A stretch of 64,000 nt of DNA from Bisbaumannia sp015645095 (GTDB lineage Bacteria > Pseudomonadota > Gammaproteobacteria > Pseudomonadales > Halomonadaceae), in NCBI GenBank assembly GCA_036871055.1, contig CP141893.1, positions 124,001-188,000 of the forward strand, written 5' to 3'. The notes beneath the pieces were generated by a model. It ran no database searches, was not told the DNA's origin, and saw only the letters and a list, made by a program, of their open reading frames with translations. A program made the position numbers and the translations under genes. Each line of letters starts with the position of its first letter. The first letter of the stretch is position 1. Positions 1-8,673 of this stretch are shown piece by piece.

Positions 1-978
1 GCCTTCGCCGCCGGAATCCCCCGGTTGCTGATGGCCAACCAGCTGGTGGGCGAGGCCAACATGGCCATCGTCGCCTCGCTGCTGGAGGCCGGCGCCGAGT
101 TCTACTGCGTGGTGGACAGTGCCGCCAATGTGGCCCAGCTCAGCCGCTACTTCGGCGTCCGGGGGTTGCGTCTGCGGGTGCTGATCGAGCTGGGCGTGCC
201 GGGCGGGCGCTGTGGCTGTCGCGATCAGGACGAGGTGCTGGCCCTGGGCGAGCTGATCGAGGCCGAGCCGGCCCTGGTGCTGGCCGGCCTGGAAGGCTAC
301 GAGGGGGTGGTGTTCGGCGAGGATCCGGCCCGGGCGGTGCGCAGCTACGCCTGGCATCTGGTGGAGGCCGCCCAGGCCCTGGATCACGACGGCCTGATCG
401 AGGCCGAGGCGCCGCTGATCACCGCTTCCGGCTCCGCCTGGTACGACCTGATCGCCGAGGTGTTCCGGGAAGCGCACCTGGGCCGCCACTTCGTGCCGGT
501 GCTGCGCCCCGGCTGCTATGTGGTCCACGACCACGGCATCTATCGGGAGGCCCAGCGCGGCGTGCTGGGTCGGCGCCCCGAGCTGGAGCAGGGGCTGCGC
601 CCGGCCCTGGAGGTCTATGCCCAGGTGATCTCCCTGCCGGAGCCGGGCCGCGCCATCCTCGGCCTGGGCAAGCGGGATATCGGCCACGATCAGCTACCGG
701 AGCCGCTGCGCCGCCACCGCGAGGGCGGCGACCCGCATCATTCGCTGTCGGTGGCGGGTTGGCGCATCACCAAACTGATGGACCAGCATGCCTTCGTGGA
801 GCTGCCCGCGATGCCCGTCGCCGAGCCGGGGCTGCCCGGCAACGGCGGCGAGGTGCGGGTGGGGGATATCGTCGCCCTGGGCACCTCCCACCCCTGCCTG
901 ACCTTCGACAAGTGGCGGCGGGTCTGCCTGGTGGACGACGACCTGCGGGTGGTGGAGGAGATGGCCACCTATTTCTAG
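1..978 (+). CDS. D-serine deaminase-like PLP enzyme, 5' partial
   Basis: The reading frame is already open at base 1, so the start lies outside the window; an internal ATG at 25 is not the real start. The 325 visible codons resemble the back part of fold-type III PLP enzymes of the D-serine dehydratase/D-threonine aldolase-like group, often annotated as amino acid deaminase. Near the C-terminus (base 889 onward) is HPCLTFDKW, whose His and Cys correspond to the metal-binding pair seen in D-serine dehydratases of this fold. The PLP lysine would be upstream of the window and cannot be checked. Substrate is inferred only at family level. The nearest gene downstream is convergent. Confidence 0.75.
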   Translation, partial: AFAAGIPRLLMANQLVGEANMAIVASLLEAGAEFYCVVDSAANVAQLSRYFGVRGLRLRVLIELGVPGGRCGCRDQDEVLALGELIEAEPALVLAGLEGYEGVVFGEDPARAVRSYAWHLVEAAQALDHDGLIEAEAPLITASGSAWYDLIAEVFREAHLGRHFVPVLRPGCYVVHDHGIYREAQRGVLGRRPELEQGLRPALEVYAQVISLPEPGRAILGLGKRDIGHDQLPEPLRRHREGGDPHHSLSVAGWRITKLMDQHAFVELPAMPVAEPGLPGNGGEVRVGDIVALGTSHPCLTFDKWRRVCLVDDDLRVVEEMATYF

Positions 979-1110
979 GGGGCTATTCCCTCTGCAGCCG
1001 CCGCTCCCCGGGCCCGAAACGTGGGATCCACGACTCACTCGGACGAAACCCTGGCGCGACGCTAGCCGCTTGCACGTCGCGCCGGAACGAGGTCCCTCTC
1101 GCCGATCGCT

Positions 1111-1132
1111 AAATCGACATCCCTGTCGATTT
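1111..1132. terminator. Inverted repeat downstream of the deaminase gene
   Basis: Perfect 9-bp arms (AAATCGACA / TGTCGATTT) around a 4-nt TCCC loop, 133 bp after the deaminase stop and 84 bp after the eamA stop on the other strand. It lies between convergent genes, so a weak bidirectional terminator is the simplest reading. The arms are AT-rich and there is no long T-run, so an operator-like site is possible. The rest of 979-1215 shows nothing else. Confidence 0.3.
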
Positions 1133-1215
1133 CCGTGCGCGGCGACACTTGCGCCAGCGTCCTCGCGGACGTCGTGTGATCTCCACGTCCGGCTCCGACC
1201 AAGATGGCGCTCTTC

Positions 1216-2112
1216 TCAGGGCAGGGCAGCCCGCTTGGCGGCCCGCCGCGCCAGGCGGTCTCCGAACAGGTAGGCGCCCAGGGCCACCAGGATCAGCGCC
1301 GCCCCCAGCCACATGGAGAGGCTGGGGCGCTCGCCGTTCAGCGCCATGCCCAGCCCCAGGGCCAGCACCGGGGTGATCAGGGTGACCAGGGCCACGGTGG
1401 CGGCGGCCAGCCGCGAAAGGATCAGGTAATAGCAGAGGAAGCCGATCAGCGAGCCGAACAGCGCCAGGTAGAGCACCGCCCAGAGGCCGCGGGGCGTCAG
1501 CGGCACCATCAGCGGCTCGCCGCTGGCCAGCCAGAGTAGCGCGAAGCAGGGCATCGACAGCAACAGGGCGCCGGCGGTCTGCTCCAAAGGCGGCAGCCCC
1601 GCCGCCACCCGCTGCACGGCGATGCCGCTGCCGCTGAACAGGGTCACCGCCGCCACCATCATGGCCAGGGCGCCGAGCTGGTCGACCCCGGCGCCCTGGG
1701 AGTCGGCGAAGATCACCGCCAGGCCCGTCACCCCCAGCAGGCACCCCAGCCAGTGCCAGGGCTTGAGGCGGGTGGCGCCGGGCAGCGCCTGGAGAATCAG
1801 CCCCGAGATCAGCGGCGCCAGGCCGAACATCACCGACAGCAGCCCCGAGGGCAGGCTCATGGAGGCGCGGTAGCTCAACGCCATGGCGCCGAACACCCCG
1901 GGTACCGCCACCGCATAGCTGATCAGGGCGCGCCGCGAGCGGGGCAGGCCACGGCCCAGCAGGCGCAGGATCAGCAGGGCCAGCACCGCGGCGATGGCCA
2001 TGCGCAGCCAGACGCTGCCCACCGGGGCGCCGGCCTCGGCGCTCCACTTGATGGCCAGGGGCGTGGTGGCCCATACCAGCACCACGGTGAGATAGGCCGG
2101 CCCGGTCGGCAT
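1216..2112 (-). CDS. EamA/DMT-family transporter
   Basis: A 298-aa hydrophobic protein with about ten predicted membrane segments, matching the drug/metabolite transporter superfamily (two EamA repeats). It opens MPTGPAYLTVVLVWATTPLA, a typical first EamA helix with a T-P-L-A-I-K-W turn, and ends in an Arg/Lys-rich tail. An in-frame ATG lies further upstream, but the start at 2112 is preferred because GGAGGGAG sits at ideal distance before it. It probably exports or imports small metabolites across the inner membrane; the substrate cannot be read from sequence. It lies downstream of trhO on the same strand, with a strong terminator between them. Confidence 0.85.
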   Translation of the reverse strand: MPTGPAYLTVVLVWATTPLAIKWSAEAGAPVGSVWLRMAIAAVLALLILRLLGRGLPRSRRALISYAVAVPGVFGAMALSYRASMSLPSGLLSVMFGLAPLISGLILQALPGATRLKPWHWLGCLLGVTGLAVIFADSQGAGVDQLGALAMMVAAVTLFSGSGIAVQRVAAGLPPLEQTAGALLLSMPCFALLWLASGEPLMVPLTPRGLWAVLYLALFGSLIGFLCYYLILSRLAAATVALVTLITPVLALGLGMALNGERPSLSMWLGAALILVALGAYLFGDRLARRAAKRAALP

Positions 2113-2134
2113 GATGACTCCCTCCAGAAAAGCG

Positions 2135-2158
2135 CGGGATGCCCCGTGGGGCATCCCG
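2135..2158. promoter_or_regulatory. 11-bp perfect hairpin just upstream of the eamA ribosome site
   Basis: CGGGATGCCCC and its exact complement are separated by GT only, centred about 35 bp upstream of the eamA start codon. There is no adjacent T-run in either direction. It could be a 5'-leader hairpin, a protein-binding palindrome or a second terminator element behind trhO; the sequence does not decide. Confidence 0.35.
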
Positions 2159-2192
2159 TAGAAAATCCATTCGAAGGTTAACCATTACCACG

Positions 2193-2222
2193 AAAAAAGC
2201 CACCGCGTCGAGACGCGGTGGC
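2193..2222 (-). terminator. Rho-independent terminator of trhO
   Basis: Read on the minus strand, GCCACCGCGTC pairs perfectly with GACGCGGTGGC around a TC loop, immediately followed by six T. It lies 24 bp after the trhO stop codon: a textbook intrinsic terminator that separates trhO from eamA transcription. Confidence 0.85.
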
Positions 2223-2246
2223 CGTGTGATCACTCGGGGCTGGGGC

Positions 2247-3209
2247 CTACGCCTCCTCGGCCTCGGCGACCTTCATCTGCCGCGGGTCGCGGCCGATGGG
2301 GTGGGGCTCGCCCCGGGCCTTGGCCAGCTCGATCTGGCGCTGGCGTTCCCGGGCGGCGGCGCGGGTCTTCTCCGGCAGGCTGTCGTAGCAGTGGGGGCAG
2401 CTGACCCCGGGCTCGTACTGCTCGGAACGCATCTCCTCGGCGGAGACCGGCATGCGGCAGGCGTGACACTGGTCGTAGTCGCCGCGGCTCAGGTCGTGGC
2501 GCACCGTGACCCGGTTATCGAAGACGAAGCACTCGCCGCGCCACAGGGACTGCGCCTCGGGCACCTTCTCCAGGTAGTTGAGCACGCCGCCCTTGAGGTG
2601 GTAGACCTCCTCGAAGCCCTCCTTGAGCATAAAGCTGGAGGCCTTCTCGCAGCGGATACCGCCGGTGCAGAACATGGCCACCTTCTTGTGCTTGCTCGGA
2701 TCATAGTGCTGGCGCACATAGTCCGGGAACTCGCGGAAGGTGGTGGTCTTGGGGTCGATGGCGCCCTCGAAGCTGCCGATGGCCACCTCGTAGTCGTTGC
2801 GGGTATCGATCACCAGCACCTCGGGGTCGCTGATCACCTGGTTCCACTGCTCCGGCTCCACATAGGTACCCACGGTGTCGTTGGGGTCGATGCCCGGCAC
2901 GCCCAGGGTGACGATCTCCCGCTTGAGCTTCACCTTGGTGCGGTAGAAGGGGTGGGCGTCGCAGTAGGACTCCTTGTGGTCCAGGGCGGCCAGGCGCGGG
3001 TCGGCCTGGAGCCAGGCCAGCAGGGCGTCGATGGCCTCCCGGGGGCCGGAGACGGTGCCATTGATGCCCTCCCGGGCCAGCAACAGGGTGCCCTTGACGT
3101 CATGGGCGAGCATGGTCTGGCGCAGCGGCTCGCGCAGGGCCTCATAGTCTTCGAGGGTGACGAACTGATAAAGCGCCGCCACCACGATCCGCGGGGAATC
3201 CTGGGTCAT
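2247..3209 (-). CDS. trhO: tRNA uridine(34) hydroxylase, rhodanese-type (TrhO/YceA)
   Basis: 320 aa. TrhO uses molecular oxygen to hydroxylate U34 of certain tRNAs to 5-hydroxyuridine, in parallel with the prephenate-dependent TrhP route. The N-terminal UPF0176-type domain (about 1-110) is followed by a rhodanese domain (about 125-225) with the active loop CTGGIRCEK; Cys181 is the expected catalytic residue. The C-terminal extension carries two CxxC pairs (CHAC, CPHC), usual for this family. The ATG at 3209 follows CCAGGAGAGAG. A near-perfect FNR-type box lies 93 bp upstream and an intrinsic terminator follows the gene. Confidence 0.93.
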   Translation of the reverse strand: MTQDSPRIVVAALYQFVTLEDYEALREPLRQTMLAHDVKGTLLLAREGINGTVSGPREAIDALLAWLQADPRLAALDHKESYCDAHPFYRTKVKLKREIVTLGVPGIDPNDTVGTYVEPEQWNQVISDPEVLVIDTRNDYEVAIGSFEGAIDPKTTTFREFPDYVRQHYDPSKHKKVAMFCTGGIRCEKASSFMLKEGFEEVYHLKGGVLNYLEKVPEAQSLWRGECFVFDNRVTVRHDLSRGDYDQCHACRMPVSAEEMRSEQYEPGVSCPHCYDSLPEKTRAAARERQRQIELAKARGEPHPIGRDPRQMKVAEAEEA

Positions 3210-3301
3210 CTCTCTCTCCTGGTAGTCGTCCTCGCAAAGGACGGACCGGGTTGGGGAGGCGCCATTCTACTCAAGGCGGCGGATCGCTGCATCCTGCGGC
3301 C

Positions 3302-3315
3302 TTGACCTGGATCAA
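3302..3315. promoter_or_regulatory. FNR/ANR-type box upstream of trhO
   Basis: TTGACCTGGATCAA fits the FNR/ANR consensus TTGAY-N4-ATCAA exactly. It lies in the trhO/serA intergenic region, 93 bp before the trhO start. This position suits oxygen-dependent control of trhO, whose reaction needs oxygen. The match is seen; binding and direction of control are inference. Confidence 0.5.
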
Positions 3316-3327
3316 GGCCCCAAACGC

Positions 3328-3357
3328 CAGCGCCCCCGGCGAGAGCCGGGGGCGCTG
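3328..3357 (-). terminator. 13-bp GC hairpin, probable serA terminator
   Basis: CAGCGCCCCCGGC and its exact complement flank a GAGA loop. It lies downstream of serA on the minus strand and upstream of the trhO FNR-type box. The following minus-strand sequence has only GTTTGG rather than a proper T-run, so termination is likely but not certain. Confidence 0.5.
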
Positions 3358-3495
3358 TATACGGCAGAGGGGGCGCCGCGGGGACGGGCCGGGACAGGTT
3401 TTCGCGAGGCGCTGTAAACCCTTCCCTGGGAGCTACTTTTGCCATCCCTGGACAAAAAACCCTCGCTCTACCCTGTTCCCGCCCCGGAGGCTTCT

Positions 3496-4746
3496 TCAGC
3501 TATCGAAGTTGACCTCGGAGTAGAGCACCCGCACGCGCAGGGTGTGCTCCACCTGCTTGAGGGCCTCCAGGGCCTTGGCGCCATAGGCCTTGTCCACGTC
3601 GATCACCACATAGCCGACCTTGTCGTTGGTCTGCAGGTACTGGCCGGAGATATTGATATCGTTCTCGGAGAGCACATGGTTGATCTCGGAGAGCACGCCC
3701 GGCACGTTGTCGTGAATATGCAGCAGGCGGTGCTTGTCCGGGTGGGCCGGCAGGGCCACTTCGGGGAAGTTCACCGAGGTCACGGTGGTGCCGTTGTCGG
3801 AGTAGGTGATCAGCTTCTCGGAGACCTCGACGCCGATGTTCTCCTGGGCCTCCAGGGTGGAGCCGCCCACATGGGGGGTGAGGATGACGTTGTCCAGGCC
3901 GCGCAGCGGGCTGACGAACTCCTCGTCGTTGCCCTTGGGCTCCACCGGGAAGACGTCGATGGCCGCGCCCAGCAGCTTGCCTTCCTTGAGCGCCACGGCC
4001 AGGTCCTCGATCACCACCACGCTGCCCCGGGAGGCATTGATCAGGATGCCGCCCTGCTTCATCAGCGCGATCTGCTCCTTGCCGATCATCCACTTGGTGG
4101 AGGGCAGTTCCGGCACGTGCAGGCTGACCACGTCGGCGCGGGCCAGCAGCTCCTCGAGGCTGGCCACCTGGCGGGCGTTGCCCATGCCGAGCTTGGTCAC
4201 CACGTCGTAGAAGATGACGTCGAAGCCCAGGGACTCGGCCAGCACCGAGAGCTGGGCGCCGATATTGCCGTAGCCGACGATACCCAGGGTCTTGCCGCGG
4301 GCCTCGTGGGAGTTCTTGGCGCTCTTCATCCAGCCGCCCTGGTGGGCGGAGTGGCTCTTCTGGGGAATGCCGCGCAGCAGCATGATCGCCTCGGCCAGCA
4401 CCAGTTCGGCCACCGAGCGGGTATTGGAGTAGGGAGCATTGAAGACCGGGATACCGCGGCGCAGGGCGGCGTTCAGGTCGACCTGGTTGGTGCCGATGCA
4501 GAAGCAGCCGACGGCGACGAGCTTCTCGGCGGCAGCGAAGACGCGCTCGTTGAGCTGAGTGCGGGAACGAATACCGATGAAGTGCGCGTCACGGATCTTC
4601 TCGATCAGCGACGCCTCGTCCAGGGAGGTGGCGAGGTGCTCGATATTGGTGTAACCGGCGTTCAGGAAGTTATCTACCGCACTCTGGTGGACACCTTCGA
4701 GCAGCAGGATCTTGATCTTGCTCTTGTCCAGCGACGTCTTGGCCAT
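3496..4746 (-). CDS. serA: D-3-phosphoglycerate dehydrogenase
   Basis: 416 aa, the length of the E. coli-type SerA. It catalyses the NAD-dependent first step of serine synthesis, 3-phosphoglycerate to 3-phosphohydroxypyruvate. The substrate domain is followed by the NAD-binding Rossmann core (GIVGYGNIG near residue 160), the catalytic Arg region (INASRGSVV), the Glu and His positions (LTPHVGGST) and a C-terminal ACT domain (about 340-416, HDNVPGVLSEIN), the serine feedback site. The start ATG has a GGAAAGGG-like ribosome site 15 nt upstream. It is transcribed alone, divergently from xseB. Confidence 0.96.
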   Translation of the reverse strand: MAKTSLDKSKIKILLLEGVHQSAVDNFLNAGYTNIEHLATSLDEASLIEKIRDAHFIGIRSRTQLNERVFAAAEKLVAVGCFCIGTNQVDLNAALRRGIPVFNAPYSNTRSVAELVLAEAIMLLRGIPQKSHSAHQGGWMKSAKNSHEARGKTLGIVGYGNIGAQLSVLAESLGFDVIFYDVVTKLGMGNARQVASLEELLARADVVSLHVPELPSTKWMIGKEQIALMKQGGILINASRGSVVVIEDLAVALKEGKLLGAAIDVFPVEPKGNDEEFVSPLRGLDNVILTPHVGGSTLEAQENIGVEVSEKLITYSDNGTTVTSVNFPEVALPAHPDKHRLLHIHDNVPGVLSEINHVLSENDINISGQYLQTNDKVGYVVIDVDKAYGAKALEALKQVEHTLRVRVLYSEVNFDS

Positions 4747-5092
4747 TCTCGAATCAACCCTTTCCGCGGCGGGGCCGCTTATCAGTCATATAGTGTGTGC
4801 CTGTTCGCCTCCTGAGGGGCGCGGCGGGTTCCGGACGGCGGGGCTGGGGAACCGGCGCGAAGCGGATGGAGGATCACGCAGGGGGCGTAACAGGGGCACT
4901 ATCCTAGCACAGCCGCCCGAGGCGCCGGATGAAAATGCTGCGCCGCCAGCATGAGCCGGCTGCATCCAGGCAGGGGCGCACCGAGGCCTCCGGCCATGCT
5001 GGGGCAGACGCCCCCCGGGGCAGAGGGTGTATACTGTGCGCTTTGACTTTTTGGCGACGCCGGCCGCGGCGTCACTAGCCGACGAGGGGGCC
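4747..5092. other. Divergent intergenic region serA / xseB
   Basis: 346 bp with no convincing gene. It should carry the promoters of serA (minus) and xseB-ispA-dxs (plus). The clearest element is TATACT at 5030-5035, a possible -10 box 58 bp before xseB, but no good -35 sits 16-18 bp upstream. No tRNA, riboswitch or terminator was recognised. Antisense frames across it are GC-rich shadows. Confidence 0.35.
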
Positions 5093-5374
5093 ATGGCCGA
5101 CAAGGATACCGCGACACCCGAGGGCGCCGAGCCGCAGGACTTCGCCGCCACCCTGGAACGCCTGGAGACGCTGGTGGAACGTCTCGAGTCCGGCGAACTG
5201 AGCCTGGAGGCCTCCCTGGCGGCCTTCGAACAGGGCGTGGGCCTGACCCGCGACGCCCAGCGCCGCCTGGACGAGGCCGAGCTGCAGGTGCGCCGCCTGG
5301 TGGAACAGGACGATGGCAGCCTGGGCATAGCCCCCTTCGCCGGCCCCGACGATGAGGTACCCCATGACGCCTGA
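5093..5374 (+). CDS. xseB: Exodeoxyribonuclease VII small subunit
   Basis: 93 aa. The small subunit joins XseA to make the single-strand exonuclease VII, which degrades ssDNA to oligonucleotides in recombination and mismatch repair. The helical XseB core is clear: FAATLERLETLVERLESGEL, then a second helix with FEQGVGLTRDAQRRLDEAE. A longer frame begins at 5027, but ATG 5093 follows GACGAGGGGG and gives the normal family length. It begins an operon with ispA and dxs, overlapping ispA by 11 nt. Confidence 0.9.
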   Translation: MADKDTATPEGAEPQDFAATLERLETLVERLESGELSLEASLAAFEQGVGLTRDAQRRLDEAELQVRRLVEQDDGSLGIAPFAGPDDEVPHDA

Positions 5375-6248
5375 GCCCCTGACCACGCGCCTGGCCGCCG
5401 ACCGGGCGCGCATCGATGCCTGGCTGGAGGGGCTCTTCGCCGCGCGAACGCCCCCCTCGGCCCGCCTCGAGGCGGCCATGCGCCATGGCCTGCTGGTGGG
5501 CGGCAAGCGCCTGCGCCCGGTGCTGGTCTATGCCGCCGGCCGCGCCCTGGGCGCCGACGACGCCCTCCTCGATGCCCCCGCCGCCGCGGTGGAGCTGGTC
5601 CACGCCTACTCCCTGGTCCACGACGACCTGCCGGCCATGGACGACGACGACCTGCGCCGCGGCCAGCCCACGGTGCACAAGGCCTATGACGAGGCCACGG
5701 CGATTCTCGCCGGCGACGCCCTCCAGGCGCTGGCCTTCGAGGTGCTGGCCCGGGCCGCACATCCGCGCCTGCCGGCCCTGATGCTGACCCTGGCCGAGGC
5801 CGCCGGCCGCGACGGCATGGTCGCCGGCCAGGCCCTGGACCTGGCCGCGGTGGGCGGCCATCCCGACGTGGCGGCCCTGGCCACCATGCATGGCCACAAG
5901 ACCGGCGCCCTGATCCGTGCCGCGGTGCGCCTCGGCGCCCTCAGCGCCGCCGCCGACGACGACCCCCGGGTGGTGGCCCTGGACACCTATGCCCGGGCCG
6001 TGGGCCTGGCCTTCCAGATCCATGACGACATCCTCGACGTGACCGGCGACACCGCCACCCTGGGCAAGACCGCGGGCGCCGACGCCGCCCACGACAAGCC
6101 CACCTACCCGGCCCTGCTCGGCCTGGACGGCGCCCGGGCCAAGGCCGATGGCCTGCTCCAGGAGGCCCTGGCCGCCCTGGCGCCCCTGGGCGAGGCCGCC
6201 ACGCCGCTGGCCGAGCTGGCCCGCTACATGATCGAGCGCGACCACTGA
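5364..6248 (+). CDS. ispA: (2E,6E)-farnesyl diphosphate synthase
   Basis: 294 aa. It condenses DMAPP/GPP with IPP to farnesyl diphosphate, the precursor of undecaprenyl phosphate and quinone side chains. The first Asp-rich motif DDLPAMDDDD is at 87-96 and the second, DDILD, at 221-225; GGKRLRP near residue 46 is the usual IPP-binding stretch. ATG 5364 is preferred over ATG 5352 because GAGG precedes it and the family normally begins this close to the first helix. It overlaps the end of xseB and is followed 15 nt later by dxs, so the three are coupled. Confidence 0.95.
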   Translation: MTPEPLTTRLAADRARIDAWLEGLFAARTPPSARLEAAMRHGLLVGGKRLRPVLVYAAGRALGADDALLDAPAAAVELVHAYSLVHDDLPAMDDDDLRRGQPTVHKAYDEATAILAGDALQALAFEVLARAAHPRLPALMLTLAEAAGRDGMVAGQALDLAAVGGHPDVAALATMHGHKTGALIRAAVRLGALSAAADDDPRVVALDTYARAVGLAFQIHDDILDVTGDTATLGKTAGADAAHDKPTYPALLGLDGARAKADGLLQEALAALAPLGEAATPLAELARYMIERDH

Positions 6249-6263
6249 TACGCGGATGACCCC

Positions 6264-8177
6264 ATGAAGCTGTTCGACGAGATTCCCGCCGAGCGCCCGG
6301 CCACGCCGCTGCTCGACGCCCTGGACACCCCGGCCGCGCTGCGCGCCCTGCCCAGCGCCCAGCTCCAGCAACTGGCCGACGAGCTGCGCGCCTACCTGCT
6401 CTACAGCGTGGGCTGCAGCGGTGGCCACTTCGGCGCCGGCCTGGGCGTGGTGGAGCTCACCGTGGCCCTGCACCAGGCCCTGGAGACCCCCCATGACCGC
6501 CTGGTGTGGGACGTGGGCCACCAGGCCTACCCCCACAAGATCCTCACCGGGCGCCGCGAGGCGATGCCGCGTATTCGCCAGTACGGCGGCCTGGCGGCCT
6601 TCCCCAGCCGCGCCGAGTCGGAGTACGACACCTTCGGCGTGGGCCACTCCAGCACCTCCATCTCCGCGGCGCTGGGCATGGCCCTGGCGGCCCGCGCCAA
6701 GGGCGAGAAGCGGCGTACCTGTGCGGTGATCGGCGACGGCGCCCTCACCGCCGGCATGGCCTTCGAGGCCCTGGCCCACGCCGGCCACGTGGACGCCAAC
6801 CTGCTGGTGGTGCTCAACGACAATGAGATGTCGATCTCCGAGAACGTCGGCGGCATCGCCAGCTACCTGGCGCGGATCCTCGCCAGCAAGCCCTATACCG
6901 CCATGCGCGAGAACGGCAAGAAGGTGCTCTCCCACCTGCCCGGGGCCCTGGAGCTGGCGCGGCGCACCGAAGAGCACATGAAGGGCATGATCAGCCCGGC
7001 GACCCTGTTCGAGGAGATGGGCTTCAACTACATCGGCCCCATCGACGGTCATGACCTGCCGCTGCTGGTGCAGACCCTGCGCAATATGCGCGACCTGGAC
7101 GGCCCCCAGTTCCTCCATGTGAAGACCCGCAAGGGGCGCGGCTTTCGCCCCGCCGAGGCGGATCCCATCGGCTACCACGCCATCACCAAGCTGGAGAAGC
7201 GCGACGAGACACCGCCGCCGCCGGTCAAGGTGTCACCGCCGAGGAAGAGCCCGAAGAAGTACTGCAACGTCTTCGGCGACTGGATCTGCGATATGGCCGC
7301 CGCCGATAGCCGGCTGATCGGCATCACCCCCGCCATGCGCGAGGGCTCCGACCTGATCCGTTTCTCCCGGGAGTATCCCCAGCGCTACTTCGACGTGGCC
7401 ATCGCCGAGCAGCACGCGGTAACGCTCGCCGCCGGCATGGCCTGCGAGGGCGTCAAGCCGGTGGTGGCCATCTACTCCACCTTCCTGCAGCGCGGCTACG
7501 ATCAGCTGATCCACGACGTGGCGGTGCAGCACCTGGACGTGACCTTCGCCATCGACCGGGCCGGCCTGGTCGGTGAGGATGGCCCCACTCATCACGGCAG
7601 CATGGATCTCTCCTTCCTGCGCTGCGTGCCGGGCATGGTGGTGCTGGCCCCCGCCGACGAGGCGGAGTGCCGGGCCATGCTCAGCGCCGCCTATCATCAC
7701 CCCGGCCCCGCCGCGGTGCGCTACCCCCGCGGCACCGGCCCCGGGGTGGCGATTCCCGAGCACCTGGCGCCCCTGCCCATCGGCCAGGCCGAGACCCGCC
7801 GCGAGAGCGGCGCGGCCCCCGGTGCCCGGGCCGCCCTGCTGGCCTTCGGCAGCCTCAATACCGCCGCGGCCGAGGTGGCCGAACGCCTCGACGCCAGTCA
7901 CCTCAATATGCGTTCGGTGAAGCCGCTGGACCGGGACGCCGTGCTGGCCGCCGTCGCCGACCACGACCTGCTGGTGACCCTGGAGGAGAACGTGGTGGCC
8001 GGTGGCGCCGGCAGCGCCGTGGCCGAGCTGCTGGCCGCCGAGGGCATCCAGGCCCCGCTGCTGCAACTGGGCCTGCCCGATGCCTTCGTCGAGCACGGCA
8101 AGCCGGCGGAACTGCTCACCGACTGCGGCCTCGACGCCGCCGGCATCGAAGCGTCCATTCGCACTCGACTGGGCTGA
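6264..8177 (+). CDS. dxs: 1-deoxy-D-xylulose-5-phosphate synthase
   Basis: 637 aa, normal DXS length. It condenses pyruvate with glyceraldehyde-3-phosphate, the TPP-dependent entry to the MEP isoprenoid pathway that feeds the neighbouring ispA. The TPP/Mg motif GDGALTAGM (about 157) continues to NDNEMSIS; the transketolase pyrimidine-binding domain (FAIDRAGLVGEDGPTHHG) and C-terminal transketolase domain are complete. The last 100 codons are duplicated about 10.7 kb downstream (18580-18883), where they are fused to a broken vgrG. This copy is the intact gene. A strong hairpin follows it, and beyond that the T6SS island begins. Confidence 0.96.
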   Translation: MKLFDEIPAERPATPLLDALDTPAALRALPSAQLQQLADELRAYLLYSVGCSGGHFGAGLGVVELTVALHQALETPHDRLVWDVGHQAYPHKILTGRREAMPRIRQYGGLAAFPSRAESEYDTFGVGHSSTSISAALGMALAARAKGEKRRTCAVIGDGALTAGMAFEALAHAGHVDANLLVVLNDNEMSISENVGGIASYLARILASKPYTAMRENGKKVLSHLPGALELARRTEEHMKGMISPATLFEEMGFNYIGPIDGHDLPLLVQTLRNMRDLDGPQFLHVKTRKGRGFRPAEADPIGYHAITKLEKRDETPPPPVKVSPPRKSPKKYCNVFGDWICDMAAADSRLIGITPAMREGSDLIRFSREYPQRYFDVAIAEQHAVTLAAGMACEGVKPVVAIYSTFLQRGYDQLIHDVAVQHLDVTFAIDRAGLVGEDGPTHHGSMDLSFLRCVPGMVVLAPADEAECRAMLSAAYHHPGPAAVRYPRGTGPGVAIPEHLAPLPIGQAETRRESGAAPGARAALLAFGSLNTAAAEVAERLDASHLNMRSVKPLDRDAVLAAVADHDLLVTLEENVVAGGAGSAVAELLAAEGIQAPLLQLGLPDAFVEHGKPAELLTDCGLDAAGIEASIRTRLG

Positions 8178-8192
8178 TCGCCGGGGCCGCCA

Positions 8193-8233
8193 ACGACAAG
8201 GGGCCTCCCGCACGGCGGGAGGCCCCTTGTCGT
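8193..8233. terminator. 19-bp hairpin between dxs and gene A
   Basis: ACGACAAGGGGCCTCCCGC pairs perfectly with its complement around an ACG loop, 15 bp after the dxs stop and just beyond the stop of the convergent gene A. There is no T-run, but the position and strength fit a bidirectional terminator. A near-identical hairpin accompanies the duplicated dxs end at 18898-18940. Confidence 0.65.
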
Positions 8234-8242
8234 GAGAGTGGG

Positions 8243-8626
8243 CTAGGCCTGGTCCAGGCGAATCGACAGATCGGACGAGTTATCGAACACCAGCTTCAGC
8301 AGCGCGAAGATCACCAGCCCGACGGGTAGATAGAGCATAAAGCCGAGCCCGCCAAAAAAGAGGGTAATGATCAGCCCGCCGATACCGTAGGGCAGCATAA
8401 AGGCAAACATCGCCTTCCCGAAGCGTCCCTTCCTCTTCATGAAGTCCGCCAGCTGTTCCTCCTCTTCTGCCTGGATCTGCAGCTCGCTACCACAGTCGGG
8501 ACAAGCGGCCGTCCTGGATGCCAGGAGGCCGGTGACCCACTCCGATCCCTCGCAAAAATGGGAGGCGCAGGCGGGGCACTCGAAATCCAGGTCCTGGAAT
8601 ACGGCCTTCTCTGCTTCCTTGCTCAC
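8243..8626 (-). CDS. Gene A: zinc-ribbon membrane protein, intact copy
   Basis: 127 aa. The N-terminal half has two Cys pairs (CPAC, CPDC about 30 residues apart), a zinc-ribbon arrangement. The C-terminal half has two hydrophobic helices (MLPYGIGGLIITLFFGG and the one after it), so it probably sits in the inner membrane with the ribbon in the cytoplasm. GTG 8626 was chosen because AGGAG lies just upstream; another GTG at 8674 would overlap the end of gene B. It is last in the minus-strand block E-D-C-B-A of module 1. Function unknown. Copy 2 (18949-19324) is frameshifted. Confidence 0.65.
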   Translation of the reverse strand: MSKEAEKAVFQDLDFECPACASHFCEGSEWVTGLLASRTAACPDCGSELQIQAEEEEQLADFMKRKGRFGKAMFAFMLPYGIGGLIITLFFGGLGFMLYLPVGLVIFALLKLVFDNSSDLSIRLDQA

Positions 8627-8673
8627 TGTTTCATTCTCCTGTGTGGGGTAGGGGGACGGTGCCGTAGCGGGCA

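Noticed and set aside
1109..2233. A 374-aa minus-strand frame overlapping eamA
   Set aside because: Arg/Gly/Pro-rich out-of-frame reading of eamA; the transporter frame 1216-2112 has membrane helices and a good ribosome site.
4899..7178. A 759-codon minus-strand frame opposite xseB-ispA-dxs
   Set aside because: Antisense shadow of three clear housekeeping genes.
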